A DNA stretch of 64,000 nt from an uncultured Parabacteroides sp. (GTDB lineage Bacteria > Bacteroidota > Bacteroidia > Bacteroidales > Tannerellaceae). The DNA lies in assembly GCA_944325355.1 (NCBI GenBank), contig CALUZS010000001.1, forward strand, positions 248,001 through 312,000. The letters are read 5' to 3'. The position numbers and the translations under genes are program-made. Positions within the stretch are counted from its first letter, which is position 1. Each line of letters opens with the position of its first letter. The notes below the pieces were generated by a model that worked only from the letters and a program-made list of their open reading frames with translations, made no database searches and was not told the DNA's origin. This document shows positions 9,511 to 19,910 of the stretch, in pieces.

Positions 9511-9564
9511 AAACAGCATTGCGCTTCACCTATCTTACCGATAATTCCAACGCAATGCCTGTTT
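9511..9564 (-). promoter_or_regulatory. Inverted repeat in the mreB-mreC gap
   Basis: Bases 9511-9523 pair with 9551-9564 as a 13-bp stem with one bulged base and a loop of about 27 nt. On the minus strand the downstream arm ends in a short T run. It may be a weak terminator, an attenuator or a processing site that sets mreB above mreCD-mrdA-rodA. It is seen directly; its function is inferred. Confidence 0.4.
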
Positions 9565-9592
9565 ACATATCTAATGCTTTATACTAAAAATC

Positions 9593-10612
9593 TCAACGGA
9601 TTAAAAAATTGAACTTATCAATGTTCTTCAATGCAATGCCCGTTCCACGAGCCACTGCATGCAACGGGTCATCTCCTACATGAAACGTGATGCCCATTTT
9701 ATCCTTCAGGCGTTTATCAAGACCCCTTAACAAAGCTCCTCCTCCTGTCAGGTATATACCGTTACGGACAATATCCGAGTACAACTCCGGAGGTGTCTGT
9801 TCCAATGCACTCAGCACAGCAGCTTCTATCTTAGAGATGGACTTATCAAGACAATGAGCAATTTCCTGATAAGAAACCGAGACGCTCATGGGGAGAGCCG
9901 TCATCTGATTTGGACCGCATACTTCATAGTCAGCTGGCGGATTATCCAAAATACTCAATGCAGAGCCTACGTTTATCTTTATACGTTCAGCCATCCGTTC
10001 GCTAGTCCGTACGTTATGCTGACGACGCATATACTCCACAATATCGTTCGTTAAGTCATCGCCGGCCATACGTATCGACTTGTTCGATACGATACCTCCC
10101 AAAGAAATTACCGCGATTTCCGTTGTACCGCCACCTATATCCACCACCATGTTACCCTCCGGTGCAAGGACATCGACACCTACGCCTATCGCAGCTGCCA
10201 TCGGTTCAAACAACATATATACTTCCCTGCCCCCGGCATGTTCTGCCGAGTCGCGCACTGCACGTATCTCCACCTCCGTACTTCCTGAAGGTATGCCAAT
10301 AACCATCTTCAAGGAAGGAGAGAACCAACGCCGTTTGGAGCTTGCCATCTTGATGAGACCACGCAACATTTGCTCTGCCGCATAAAAGTCTGCGATGACA
10401 CCTTCCCTCAACGGACGGATGGTCCGTATATTCGGATTCGTCTTTTCATACATCTCACGCGCCTTACCGCCTACCGCCAGCACTTTTTCCGAACGGGCAT
10501 CCAAGGCAATAACCGACGGCTCGTCCACTACCATCTTGTCATTACACGTAATGATGGTATTCGCCGTTCCCAAGTCTATCGCCAACTCTTGCGTAAATGA
10601 AAACAAACCCAT
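9593..10612 (-). CDS. mreB: Rod-shape actin homologue MreB
   Basis: 339 aa with MGLFSFTQELAIDLGTANT at the N-terminus (phosphate-1 motif DLGTANT). The second phosphate loop is VDIGGGTTEIAV and the adenosine motif LTGGGALLRGLD. It forms membrane-bound filaments that organise the elongasome. I chose the ATG at 10612; an upstream TTG at 10621 would overlap the purH stop and add only three residues. The gap to purH is 5 bp, so the two are co-transcribed. Confidence 0.95.
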   Translation of the reverse strand: MGLFSFTQELAIDLGTANTIITCNDKMVVDEPSVIALDARSEKVLAVGGKAREMYEKTNPNIRTIRPLREGVIADFYAAEQMLRGLIKMASSKRRWFSPSLKMVIGIPSGSTEVEIRAVRDSAEHAGGREVYMLFEPMAAAIGVGVDVLAPEGNMVVDIGGGTTEIAVISLGGIVSNKSIRMAGDDLTNDIVEYMRRQHNVRTSERMAERIKINVGSALSILDNPPADYEVCGPNQMTALPMSVSVSYQEIAHCLDKSISKIEAAVLSALEQTPPELYSDIVRNGIYLTGGGALLRGLDKRLKDKMGITFHVGDDPLHAVARGTGIALKNIDKFNFLIR

Positions 10613-10617
10613 TTGTA

Positions 10618-12141
10618 TCAATGTTTAAAATGTCGAACACCTGTCTTAACCATTGATAGCCCATGCTCATTGCAGTAAGCTACCGACAAATCGTCCTTGA
10701 TAGAACCACCGGGCTGTATAACTGCCGTAATGCCGGCTTTATCAGCAATCTCCACGCAATCGGGGAACGGGAAAAAGGCATCCGATGCCATTACTGCACC
10801 GTTCAGGTCGAAGCCGAACGACTTTGCTTTTTCGATAGCTTGCTTGAGCGCATCAACCCGCGATGTCTGCCCGATACCACTTGCGCACAGCTGTTTGTTC
10901 TTCACCAAAGTAATAGCATTCGACTTGCTGTTCTTTACTATCTTGTTCGCAAATAGCAAGTCATCCACCTCTCCTGCAGTCGGATGTTTCTCGGTCATGG
11001 CTACCAAGTCGCCCTCTACCTGGATACTCAGGTCTTTCTGTTGCATCAGCACACCGTTCAAGAGAGAACGGAACTGCATCGGGCAGGTTTTGCACTCCTT
11101 ACGTACCAAGATGATACGGTTTTTCTTCTGCTTCAGCACCTCCAATGCATCAGCATCGTAAGACGGAGCTATGATTACTTCGAAGAATATCTTGTTAATT
11201 TCCTCAGCTACTTCCTTGTTGATAGCCGTGTTCGTAATAAGGATTCCACCGAAAGCAGAGACAGGATCACCCGCCAACGCATCTTTCCATGCTTCCAACA
11301 CCGTAGGGCGTGAAGCGATGCCGCAGGCGTTGTTATGCTTCAATATAGCAAATGTCAACTCATCGAATTCGTCAATCAGATTGACGGCAGCATCTATATC
11401 CAACAGGTTATTGTAAGAGATTTCTTTCCCGTGCAGTTGTTCAAACATATCGCTGAACTTTCCGTAGAACTTGGCAGCCTGATGAGGATTCTCACCGTAA
11501 CGTAAGTGCATCGGAGTGTCAACCGCCGCACGGAAGTAAGACCCTTCCCGGTTGTCGAAATAGTTGAAGATCGCGGAATCATATCCCGATGAAACGGCGA
11601 ATGCTTCTTTCGCAAACCATTTACGGTCGGCAAGCGTAGTCTCCGCGCCCTTCTCTTGCAATAAACTCATCAGCGGGGCATATTGGTGCTTCGATGCAAC
11701 AATTACCACATCTTTGAAGTTCTTCGCTGCCGCACGTATCAATGAAATACCGCCTATGTCTATTTTCTCGATGATATCCTGCTCTTCCGCACCCGATGCC
11801 ACCGTCTCTTCAAACGGATAAAGATCCACAATCACCAAATCAATCTCCGGGATTTCATATTGCGCCAACTGGCTGTTGTCTGTCTCATTGTCGCGGCGAG
11901 CCAATATGCCTCCGAACACCTTAGGATGCAAAGTCTTTACCCGTCCGCCCAAAATGGAAGGATAACCGGTCAAATCCTCAACAGCATCGCAAGGTATGCC
12001 CAACGATTCTATGAATTTCTGTGTTCCTCCCGTAGATACAAAAGTAACACCTTCTTCGTGCAATTTTCTTAATATTTCATCCAGTCCATCCTTATGATAG
12101 ACCGAAACCAAAGCTCTTTTAATTCGTTTTGTGTCTGTCAT
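10618..12141 (-). CDS. purH: Bifunctional AICAR transformylase/IMP cyclohydrolase
   Basis: 507 aa. The N-terminal IMP cyclohydrolase domain is about residues 1-200 (STGGT, GGRVKTLHPK). The C-terminal AICAR formyltransferase domain is about 200-507, with the catalytic KHNNACG, and it ends in VKTGVRHFKH. It catalyses the last two steps of purine synthesis. I moved the start to the ATG at 12141. An in-frame ATG at 12180 would place codons across a minus-strand -7 box (12167-12175), and family members begin near TDTKRIKRALVSVY. It is the first gene of the mre operon, a linkage seen across Bacteroidales. Confidence 0.95.
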   Translation of the reverse strand: MTDTKRIKRALVSVYHKDGLDEILRKLHEEGVTFVSTGGTQKFIESLGIPCDAVEDLTGYPSILGGRVKTLHPKVFGGILARRDNETDNSQLAQYEIPEIDLVIVDLYPFEETVASGAEEQDIIEKIDIGGISLIRAAAKNFKDVVIVASKHQYAPLMSLLQEKGAETTLADRKWFAKEAFAVSSGYDSAIFNYFDNREGSYFRAAVDTPMHLRYGENPHQAAKFYGKFSDMFEQLHGKEISYNNLLDIDAAVNLIDEFDELTFAILKHNNACGIASRPTVLEAWKDALAGDPVSAFGGILITNTAINKEVAEEINKIFFEVIIAPSYDADALEVLKQKKNRIILVRKECKTCPMQFRSLLNGVLMQQKDLSIQVEGDLVAMTEKHPTAGEVDDLLFANKIVKNSKSNAITLVKNKQLCASGIGQTSRVDALKQAIEKAKSFGFDLNGAVMASDAFFPFPDCVEIADKAGITAVIQPGGSIKDDLSVAYCNEHGLSMVKTGVRHFKH

Positions 12142-12166
12142 CTTTTTAACATTTTCTTTTAGTGCC

Positions 12167-12175
12167 ACAAATGTA
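12167..12175 (-). promoter_or_regulatory. -7 element for the purH-mre operon
   Basis: The minus strand reads TACATTTGT (TAnnTTTGt), 25 bp upstream of the chosen purH ATG. Confidence 0.5.
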
Positions 12176-12212
12176 CGCAATTATTTCTATCAGACCTTTA
12201 CGTAAAACGCTT

Positions 12213-12221
12213 TATCTTTGC
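12213..12221 (+). promoter_or_regulatory. Plus-strand -7 box with no gene downstream
   Basis: TATCTTTGC is an exact match to TAnnTTTGC on the plus strand. The only gene ahead of it (antiporter) is on the opposite strand and no credible ORF follows. It could drive an antisense or small RNA, be a relic, or be chance. Confidence 0.3.
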
Positions 12222-12260
12222 ACCTCCATACTTTTTAACAAGGCTTTTACTCTATTTAGA

Positions 12261-14360
12261 CTACTTGTCCATCACCCTAAATGATTTGCTCAAGCCATAC
12301 GAAGAAAGAGATGCATACTGTTCGTCAAGAGCGTCAAGCATAGGACACGACTCTTTCTCGGAGAGGATACCTTGCTTCCCCAATTGTTCTATTTGGCGCT
12401 TCTCCTTTGCCAGAAGCATACGGATAGCTTTCTGGGTAACCCCGCTACGATAAAACGATGGGTAACTCACCGCAAGGCGGTCTATCTCCGACTGCATACT
12501 GCGAATATTCACACCTATCTCCTCTTTCAGTGTCTTCAGTTTCTCCCGTTCCTCGGGTGTGAGAACATCAGATTGCGCAAACTCGTCGACCAGCGCCAAA
12601 GCTCGGTGCTCCACTATAATAAAGCCACGCGCAAGGTCATAACCCATGATGCACCAATTACAAAAAAAGCGGTTCGTCCAGCGCCGGAACAAACGACGCC
12701 CCATCCGTTTGTAGAGTGCAAGGTTATAATAACTGTATATAGGTTTGCGTGACGCCAGGCTCTTCTGCCCTCCTTGGTCATACAGTTCATCCATACTCGC
12801 CGTCAATCGGCGCAACGAAACATTGGATATGATGCCGTCGTTGTACAGTTCCCAAGTAACCGAACGCTCCCGGTTCAAGACACGCAGACGCATGTCGGCA
12901 AGGATATCCTTCGCGCCAATTGAGGACACCGGTACTGTCTCTTTGGAAGGGAGAAAACTTTCCACGGTCTTCCAATCCGCTTTCGCAAGAGCTTCGCGTT
13001 TTTTCAAGTCATCCAAATACGCTCCGGCATCCTCTGCCATCTGGCGCTTTAGCGAATAGTCGAGCAGTTGCTTCGCCGATGGAATCCTATCAAGTCCCAG
13101 CTTGACGAGCAGCCAGCGCATCGTAGTAGCATTCACCGTGAGCGTCAGCGTAACGATACCGGCAGTGAAGAAAAGTATCTGTGAGCGTATCTCCTCAGGA
13201 ATGGGTAGCGTATACGAAACCATCAGCGCCAATGTCAATCCTAACGCACCGCGTAACCCTCCCCAGATCAATATCACCGATTCACGGAGCGACAATCCGT
13301 AACCGCACTTTTTCATTACCGGATAAAAAATAAACACCACGATTGCCCGGATAAAGTTGATGCCCACATAAACCACCAATAGCAAGAGGATATTGGTCAA
13401 GGTTAAATCTACTTTCATAGCTATCACGATTCCCACAATTATGAACACCATTGTGTTTGCCATATATGCCATCAGTTCCCAAAACGACGCCGTGAAACGG
13501 TTGGCGTCTGGTCGCAGACGAGGTTTGCCCACATAGGAAACTGTCAGCCCGTAAGCCACCAGCGCAATGACACCCGAGAGATGCAAATACGACTGTGCCA
13601 GAATGAACGTGATATATGAAGAGATAATCACCACGCTATTCTGTACAGTCTCATCACAGCGTACTCTTCCCAGAAAGCTTATCGCCAGCCGTGCCACCAG
13701 CCATCCCAATAGCCCCCCTCCTAATACTACGATAAAAAAGTTCAGCACAGGCGAAACAGGTAACATTCCCGTAGGGGCGTACATCCCGAAAAACAGCATA
13801 AAGAGGACGATGCCCGTACCATCGTTCAGCAGCGACTCGGCATCCACCAAAGTTGAGAATCGTTTGCTTGTACCAAGCTCTTTCAAGAGAGCGACAACCG
13901 CCACAGGGTCGGTGGCACTTATCAATGCACCAAACATCAGCGCAAAGCTCCAGTTCCATCCCTCGCAGCCCGGGACAAACCCCGCCAGTCCCATTATCAG
14001 AGCCCCCGTGAGGAACATAGCCACCACCATGCCCGGACCTGCAAGCAAACCTGAGTTCACTAATGACTTGCGGAACACGTGTATGTCCAACCCGTAGGCA
14101 CTGTCGAATATCAACAACGGCAGGAACACGTAAAGTATCATGTCAGGGTCGGCGTTCCCTGCATACCCTATTGCCGACTCAACTGCTGGAAACACTGACA
14201 GGTAACCACCACGCGCCAGCAACCCCACCGCTATCCCGATACAGAACAACGCAACCGTATAGGGGAAATGTGTGTTCTTCAATAACGACTTCAGCACCGC
14301 ACCCAACACAAGGCAGATTATCATAAACGACAACGGCGCCATCAATACATCCATTTCCAT
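12261..14360 (-). CDS. NhaP-type Na+/H+ antiporter with long cytoplasmic tail
   Basis: 699 aa of the CPA1 monovalent cation:proton antiporter family. Residues about 1-410 form roughly 12 membrane helices with the ion-site motifs SATDPVAVVALLKELG and SLLNDGTGIVLFML. Residues about 415-699 are a soluble, charged, helical tail (many K, E and R) with no domain I can name. Such tails often regulate transport. It sits alone between purH and the ABC-F gene, with its own promoter at 14427-14435. ATG codons at residues 1, 3 and 6 are all possible starts. Ion preference (Na+, K+ or Li+) is not readable. Confidence 0.88.
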   Translation of the reverse strand: MEMDVLMAPLSFMIICLVLGAVLKSLLKNTHFPYTVALFCIGIAVGLLARGGYLSVFPAVESAIGYAGNADPDMILYVFLPLLIFDSAYGLDIHVFRKSLVNSGLLAGPGMVVAMFLTGALIMGLAGFVPGCEGWNWSFALMFGALISATDPVAVVALLKELGTSKRFSTLVDAESLLNDGTGIVLFMLFFGMYAPTGMLPVSPVLNFFIVVLGGGLLGWLVARLAISFLGRVRCDETVQNSVVIISSYITFILAQSYLHLSGVIALVAYGLTVSYVGKPRLRPDANRFTASFWELMAYMANTMVFIIVGIVIAMKVDLTLTNILLLLVVYVGINFIRAIVVFIFYPVMKKCGYGLSLRESVILIWGGLRGALGLTLALMVSYTLPIPEEIRSQILFFTAGIVTLTLTVNATTMRWLLVKLGLDRIPSAKQLLDYSLKRQMAEDAGAYLDDLKKREALAKADWKTVESFLPSKETVPVSSIGAKDILADMRLRVLNRERSVTWELYNDGIISNVSLRRLTASMDELYDQGGQKSLASRKPIYSYYNLALYKRMGRRLFRRWTNRFFCNWCIMGYDLARGFIIVEHRALALVDEFAQSDVLTPEEREKLKTLKEEIGVNIRSMQSEIDRLAVSYPSFYRSGVTQKAIRMLLAKEKRQIEQLGKQGILSEKESCPMLDALDEQYASLSSYGLSKSFRVMDK

Positions 14361-14426
14361 AAGTATCTATTGTATTTTTTAATTAAGCAACCTTCTTCGA
14401 TAGGGCTGTTCCATAACAGCCTTGTT

Positions 14427-14435
14427 GCAAAAATA
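14427..14435 (-). promoter_or_regulatory. -7 element for the antiporter gene
   Basis: The minus strand reads TATTTTTGC, exact to consensus, about 66 bp upstream of the antiporter start. Confidence 0.6.
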
Positions 14436-14677
14436 CTAAAAATCATTCACATACATAAGCGTATATCTCTCAAAAATATGTACAGCAAAGCTGATTTTCA
14501 GCGCACCAGTAGGACATCTCAGCCAAGCACATCTGGTGCTGCCAAAGAGCTTGCAATAGCATCCTCGTTCCTTGACGCAGGGTGTTGACACCATCTTTGG
14601 CTGCCGCTGCCTGCCGTCGGCAACGTCCGTATTCTTCCATTCACAGAGAGGTTGCACGGCTTATCGCGTTTTTTTCG
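14436..14677. other. Unexplained structured intergenic segment
   Basis: This part of the 365-bp gap between the antiporter and the ABC-F gene lies outside both predicted 5' leaders, and it is more GC-rich than the usual gap. It holds several perfect inverted repeats: 14503-14509 with 14533-14539 (7 bp), 14541-14547 with 14595-14601 (7 bp), 14581-14585 with 14588-14592 (5 bp, nested), and TGCCG-T-CGGCA near 14612. No convincing ORF is present. It could be a small RNA gene, a dispersed intergenic repeat, or a gene remnant. Confidence 0.4.
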
Positions 14678-14686
14678 TACTTTTGC
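14678..14686 (+). promoter_or_regulatory. -7 element for the ABC-F gene
   Basis: TACTTTTGC, exact match, 40 bp before the ATG at 14726. Confidence 0.65.
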
Positions 14687-14722
14687 AGCCGTAACCACAA
14701 AAAAGACAAATAACACTTTTAA

Positions 14723-16339
<1,617 letters not shown>

Positions 16340-16392
16340 ATTGTGCGACAAAGAATATTCCGGATTTTCAAAAGAACAATTACGGAAACAAA

Positions 16393-16447
16393 AAAGGAAT
16401 CGGGCAACTTCTGGAAAAAACATTCCGGATGTTGCCCGATTTCCTTT
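16393..16447. terminator. Bidirectional terminator between ABC-F gene and rny
   Basis: A stem of about 16 bp with one bulge (16393-16408 with 16431-16447) extends inward with further pairing around CTGGAA/TTCCGG. On the minus strand it is followed by six T, so it best serves rny. On the plus strand it can also stop the ABC-F transcript. Confidence 0.75.
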
Positions 16448-16465
16448 AATAATGAAAAAAGTTAT

Positions 16466-18001
16466 TTATTTGGCATAACTTACAGCGCGCGTTTCTCGAA
16501 TGACTGTTATCTTGACTTGTCCCGGATAAGTCATCTCATCTTGGATTTTCTTGGCTATTTCAGCCGACAAGTTCTCAGTTTCCTTGTCATCAATCTTGTC
16601 AGCACCGACAATAACCCTTAACTCCCTACCAGCCTGGATTGCATAAGTCTTCACAACTCCCGGATATGAGAGAGCCAACTGCTCCAAATCGTTCAACCGT
16701 TTGATATATGCTTCAACGATTTCACGGCGTGCTCCCGGACGAGCACCGGAGATAGCATCACAAACCTGCACTATCGGAGCGAGCAGTGTCTGCATCTCCA
16801 CCTCGTCATGGTGAGCTCCTACAGCATTACATATATCCGGTTTCTCTTTATATTTCTCGCACAGCTTCATACCCAGTATTGCGTGCGGCAATTCCGGCTC
16901 ATCGTCGGGAACTTTTCCTATATCATGCAACAGGCCAGCCCTTTTGGCTTTCTTCGGGTTCAGCCCCAGCTCTGATGCCATCACTGCACAAAGGTTTGCC
17001 GTTTCGCGGGCATGCTGCAACAAATTCTGTCCGTAGGAAGAACGATATTTCATTTTTCCGATTAAACGAATCAGTTCGGGGTGTACTCCGTGTATTCCCA
17101 AATCAATTACCGTACGCTTACCGGTTTCTATCACTTCCTCTTCTACCTGTTTTTTCACTTTGTTCACCACCTCTTCGATTCGTGCAGGATGGATGCGCCC
17201 ATCTTGTACCAATTGGTGCAATGCCAGGCGGGCAACCTCCCGACGTACCGGGTCAAAACCGGAAAGTACAATGGCTTCAGGCGTATCGTCTACGACTATC
17301 TCTATTCCCGTAGCAGCTTCCAAAGCCCGGATATTACGTCCTTCACGACCGATAATCCGACCTTTTATCTCATCCGAGTCAATATGGAATACTGTAATCG
17401 AGTTTTCAATTGCCGTCTCTGTCGCTACTCGTTGGATTGTCTGAATTACGATTTTCTTAGCCTCTTTGTTGGCTGTCATTTTCGCTTCATCCATGATCTC
17501 GTTGATATACGACAAGGCATCCGTTTTCGCTTCGTCCTTCAACGATTCTATCAGGCGCTCTTTCGCTTCTTCAGCAGAAATCCCGGAGATAGTCTCCAAA
17601 TGCTCCACTTCTTTCTGGTGCAGCTTTTCCAAATCCTGCTTTTTCCGCTCTACAAGTTCCAATTGTGACGACAAGTTCTCTTTCACTACCTCCAACTCGG
17701 AAGTTTTGCGTTGCAGTTCCTCCTGACGCTGGTTGACGAGAAGCTCTTTTTGCTTCAACTTCGCTTCAACCGACTGTATCTTTGCATTCCGCGCCGATAC
17801 CTGTTTCTCCAAATCGGCTTTCAGGTGAATAAATTTTTCTTTCACTTCCAGCAATTTGTTTTTCTTAATCACCTCGGCTTCCTTTTCAGCTTCGCGCAAC
17901 ATGCCTTCGAATTTTGACTTAAAAAGGAAACGCATGCTAAACCAAACCAATCCTCCTCCCAAGAAAAAGGCAACGCTTGATATGATTATATATACTTCCA
18001 T
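16466..18001 (-). CDS. rny: Ribonuclease Y
   Basis: 511 aa, the normal size. One N-terminal membrane helix (about 3-26) is followed by a long coiled coil (about 30-150), a KH RNA-binding domain ([15 protein letters not shown], about 215-230) and an HD phosphohydrolase domain with LLHDIGK. RNase Y is the membrane-bound endonuclease that starts mRNA decay in bacteria without RNase E dominance. It follows zapA by 96 bp with no clear promoter in between, so it may be read from the zapA promoter. The Y-complex partner RicT is at 2984-4282. Confidence 0.95.
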   Translation of the reverse strand: MEVYIIISSVAFFLGGGLVWFSMRFLFKSKFEGMLREAEKEAEVIKKNKLLEVKEKFIHLKADLEKQVSARNAKIQSVEAKLKQKELLVNQRQEELQRKTSELEVVKENLSSQLELVERKKQDLEKLHQKEVEHLETISGISAEEAKERLIESLKDEAKTDALSYINEIMDEAKMTANKEAKKIVIQTIQRVATETAIENSITVFHIDSDEIKGRIIGREGRNIRALEAATGIEIVVDDTPEAIVLSGFDPVRREVARLALHQLVQDGRIHPARIEEVVNKVKKQVEEEVIETGKRTVIDLGIHGVHPELIRLIGKMKYRSSYGQNLLQHARETANLCAVMASELGLNPKKAKRAGLLHDIGKVPDDEPELPHAILGMKLCEKYKEKPDICNAVGAHHDEVEMQTLLAPIVQVCDAISGARPGARREIVEAYIKRLNDLEQLALSYPGVVKTYAIQAGRELRVIVGADKIDDKETENLSAEIAKKIQDEMTYPGQVKITVIRETRAVSYAK

Positions 18002-18097
18002 CTTACAATATTTATTAGTTCTCTATATAATAAAAAAGCACTCCAATACATAAATTTCCTTTATGTTTTGCAGTGCGAGAAATAAAAAACAATACAA

Positions 18098-18394
18098 TCA
18101 TTTTCTTTCTTCCAGATAATGCTCTACCTCCGCCGTCAGCTGTTGCATTTTTTCCAAAATCGGATAGGTATCTTTCTCCCTTTCCAATTGCAGATTGTTA
18201 TACGACAGATGAACTGCTACCATAGCCAGCAAATCTGTTATCGACACACTTTCGGAAAAATGTTGCCGATACTGGATTATCTTCCAATTCAGCTGCTTTG
18301 CGGCAGCCCGTATCAACTCCTCTTCTTCCCGTTTAATAGTCAAGGGATAATACTTCCCTGCTATCTCCAAATTTATAAGAAAACGATCGTCCAT
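18098..18394 (-). CDS. zapA: Cell division protein ZapA
   Basis: 98 aa. The N-terminal ZapA fold reads MDDRFLINLEIAGKYYPLTI and a helical dimerisation part follows (SITDLLAMVAVHLSYNN, a conserved ZapA feature). ZapA bundles FtsZ filaments at the Z-ring. The start at 18394 shares one base with the stop of the upstream gene (TAATG), so the two are translationally coupled. An earlier in-frame ATG at 18424 would overlap that gene by 31 bp and adds residues not typical of ZapA. Confidence 0.88.
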   Translation of the reverse strand: MDDRFLINLEIAGKYYPLTIKREEEELIRAAAKQLNWKIIQYRQHFSESVSITDLLAMVAVHLSYNNLQLEREKDTYPILEKMQQLTAEVEHYLEERK

Positions 18395-18693
18395 TACACT
18401 TGTCCATTTAATAATGCAATGCACTTATCTACTTCCCGCACTAATCGTGAGATGTTCGACTTTGCGTCCTTGACCTCCCGGCTATCCGCCGAAACAATCC
18501 GCGCCGTCAATAAACTCTCATACTTGGCATTCAAAAGCTCTACTTGCTCCAAAGCCCGTTTCAACTCCTGCTCTTTCTCTTGTAACAAAGAAGAGAGCGT
18601 CGTTATTTTTTGCTTTTGCCCGTCACACAAAGCCATTAAATCATGAATTCGTGTTTCCAAAACAACAAGCTGCTTTTCTTGAGCCTCGGTCAT
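18394..18693 (-). CDS. Small coiled-coil protein coupled to ZapA
   Basis: 99 aa, almost wholly helical with heptads over about residues 1-75 (ETRIHDLMALCDGQKQKI, then LLQEKEQELKRALEQVELL), and a C-terminal SNISRLVREVDKCIALLN. No enzymatic motif. Size, coiled coil and coupling to zapA suggest a ZapB-like partner that works with ZapA at the divisome; this is inference from context. The start at 18693 is chosen because an ATG at 18714 lies on the -7 box at 18713-18721. Confidence 0.75.
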   Translation of the reverse strand: MTEAQEKQLVVLETRIHDLMALCDGQKQKITTLSSLLQEKEQELKRALEQVELLNAKYESLLTARIVSADSREVKDAKSNISRLVREVDKCIALLNGQV

Positions 18694-18712
18694 CTTTTTT
18701 GCCAATTTGTAC

Positions 18713-18721
18713 ACAAAAATA
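18713..18721 (-). promoter_or_regulatory. -7 element for the coiled coil-zapA-(rny) operon
   Basis: The minus strand reads TATTTTTGT (TAnnTTTGt), 19 bp before the chosen ATG at 18693. Confidence 0.55.
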
Positions 18722-18785
18722 GGAACTCATTTTGAGAAAAACAACAGTTATACTATTTATTTTACACAAGCTGCCCTATTCATAA

Positions 18786-18823
18786 AACAAGGGGTGCTAC
18801 TTTTATAAATAGCACCCCTTGTT
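18786..18823 (-). terminator. Terminator of the winged-helix gene
   Basis: Perfect 14-bp stem (18786-18799 with 18810-18823), 10-nt loop, and TTTT on the minus strand. It sits 20 bp beyond the stop of the winged-helix gene. Confidence 0.85.
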
Positions 18824-18842
18824 AATTTCATCGAACTACCCG

Positions 18843-19043
18843 TTATGCTAAAGAAACGAACAGTTCCCCTTCTTTCTCTTCAAAAACTAATTTTCCTTCT
18901 TTTGCCAACCAGCCTAAAGCTGCGTACACATCTTTTTCTGATTTGATTTTCGTTGCTTTCTTTACAGCCTTAACACTCAATTGACCATTCTCATGTAAAA
19001 CATTCCACACAAGACCGGCATTTGTTCCAATAATTTCAATCAT
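18843..19043 (-). CDS. Winged-helix DUF2582 protein
   Basis: 66 aa, a compact winged helix: NAGLVWNVLHENGQLSVKAVKKATKI (helix-turn-helix), EKDVYAALGWLAKEGKL, and beta wing VFEEKEGELFVSL. This matches the DUF2582 small winged-helix family common in Bacteroidetes. It probably binds DNA or RNA; targets are unknown. Own promoter and terminator, so it is monocistronic. Confidence 0.85.
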   Translation of the reverse strand: MIEIIGTNAGLVWNVLHENGQLSVKAVKKATKIKSEKDVYAALGWLAKEGKLVFEEKEGELFVSLA

Positions 19044-19072
19044 TTTTTTGTTTTTTAGAATCTAATGACGCA

Positions 19073-19081
19073 GCAAATATA
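19073..19081 (-). promoter_or_regulatory. -7 element for the winged-helix gene
   Basis: The minus strand reads TATATTTGC, exact match, 30 bp before the start at 19043. Confidence 0.6.
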
Positions 19082-19179
19082 GGGAAACTTACAAAAAAAC
19101 AAATGAATTTTCGATAAAAAAAGCCAGATACCGAAAAATAGTTTGCAAAATCCGGCTACAAATCCCTTTTCCCAAAGAA

Positions 19180-19899
19180 TTATCCTGCCACTTTGCCGGT
19201 TAAGTCTTCCTCTTTAACCGCTTCCGCTACCGATTCTTTCCGTAACAAACGTACTACGAAATCTGTTGCCGATGTATATTTTTTCAACAATGAAACCGAC
19301 CGTTTCCCGGAATCTACCAATCCGGTCATTCCGGAATAACCGTTTATAATCATCAGCAGGCGATTTGTTTCCAATGAAATTTTCGTCCGTTCTTCATCGC
19401 TTGTCGGTGTTCCTATCCCGGAAACGGCATCCCGATACACAGGAAGCCCGGCTATATTCAGCACCCCTCTTCCAATACCGTGATAAAGTTCTCCTTCTTT
19501 CCCTATACCCAGCACTAAATCGCCTTCTATCTTTCCGGCATCAAAACCGCCAATGGAGAAACCACTCTCCAACGACTCTTTATTTATCAAGTCAACCAAT
19601 GTATCGACTTTATACAAATCCAATCCTTTCAAAATTCTTCGACGCAAGGCTTCCGCCGAAGGACGATAACGGTTCGGATCTTTTCCACATTTTTTATAAG
19701 CGTTCCTTGTTGCCTGAATAGGAAGAAACTTGTTTACCTCCTCAATTTTCACGCTATCCCGCAAAGCTGCACACAAATCATCTATTTCCTTCCACAAACG
19801 TTCATCCGATTCGCTGTTTCGGACTGCACACTCTATCAATAACACGCACAACTCCGGACAAACCGCTGTTATTTCATCCGACAAGAAAACCTTTTGCAT
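19180..19899 (-). CDS. B3/B4 tRNA-binding-domain protein
   Basis: 239 aa. It matches the free-standing B3/B4 fold found in the beta subunit of phenylalanyl-tRNA synthetase: IQATRNAYKKCGKDPNRYRPSAEALRRR and later GTPTSDEERTKIS. Free-standing versions are thought to act in tRNA-related editing, but their exact role is not known. It lies 11 bp after pgeF and is probably co-transcribed with obgE and pgeF. Confidence 0.82.
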   Translation of the reverse strand: MQKVFLSDEITAVCPELCVLLIECAVRNSESDERLWKEIDDLCAALRDSVKIEEVNKFLPIQATRNAYKKCGKDPNRYRPSAEALRRRILKGLDLYKVDTLVDLINKESLESGFSIGGFDAGKIEGDLVLGIGKEGELYHGIGRGVLNIAGLPVYRDAVSGIGTPTSDEERTKISLETNRLLMIINGYSGMTGLVDSGKRSVSLLKKYTSATDFVVRLLRKESVAEAVKEEDLTGKVAG

Positions 19900-19910
19900 G
19901 ATTCAATCTT

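Noticed and set aside
10697..11161. 154-codon plus-strand frame inside purH
   Set aside because: Mirror frame of a conserved gene with no recognisable protein pattern.
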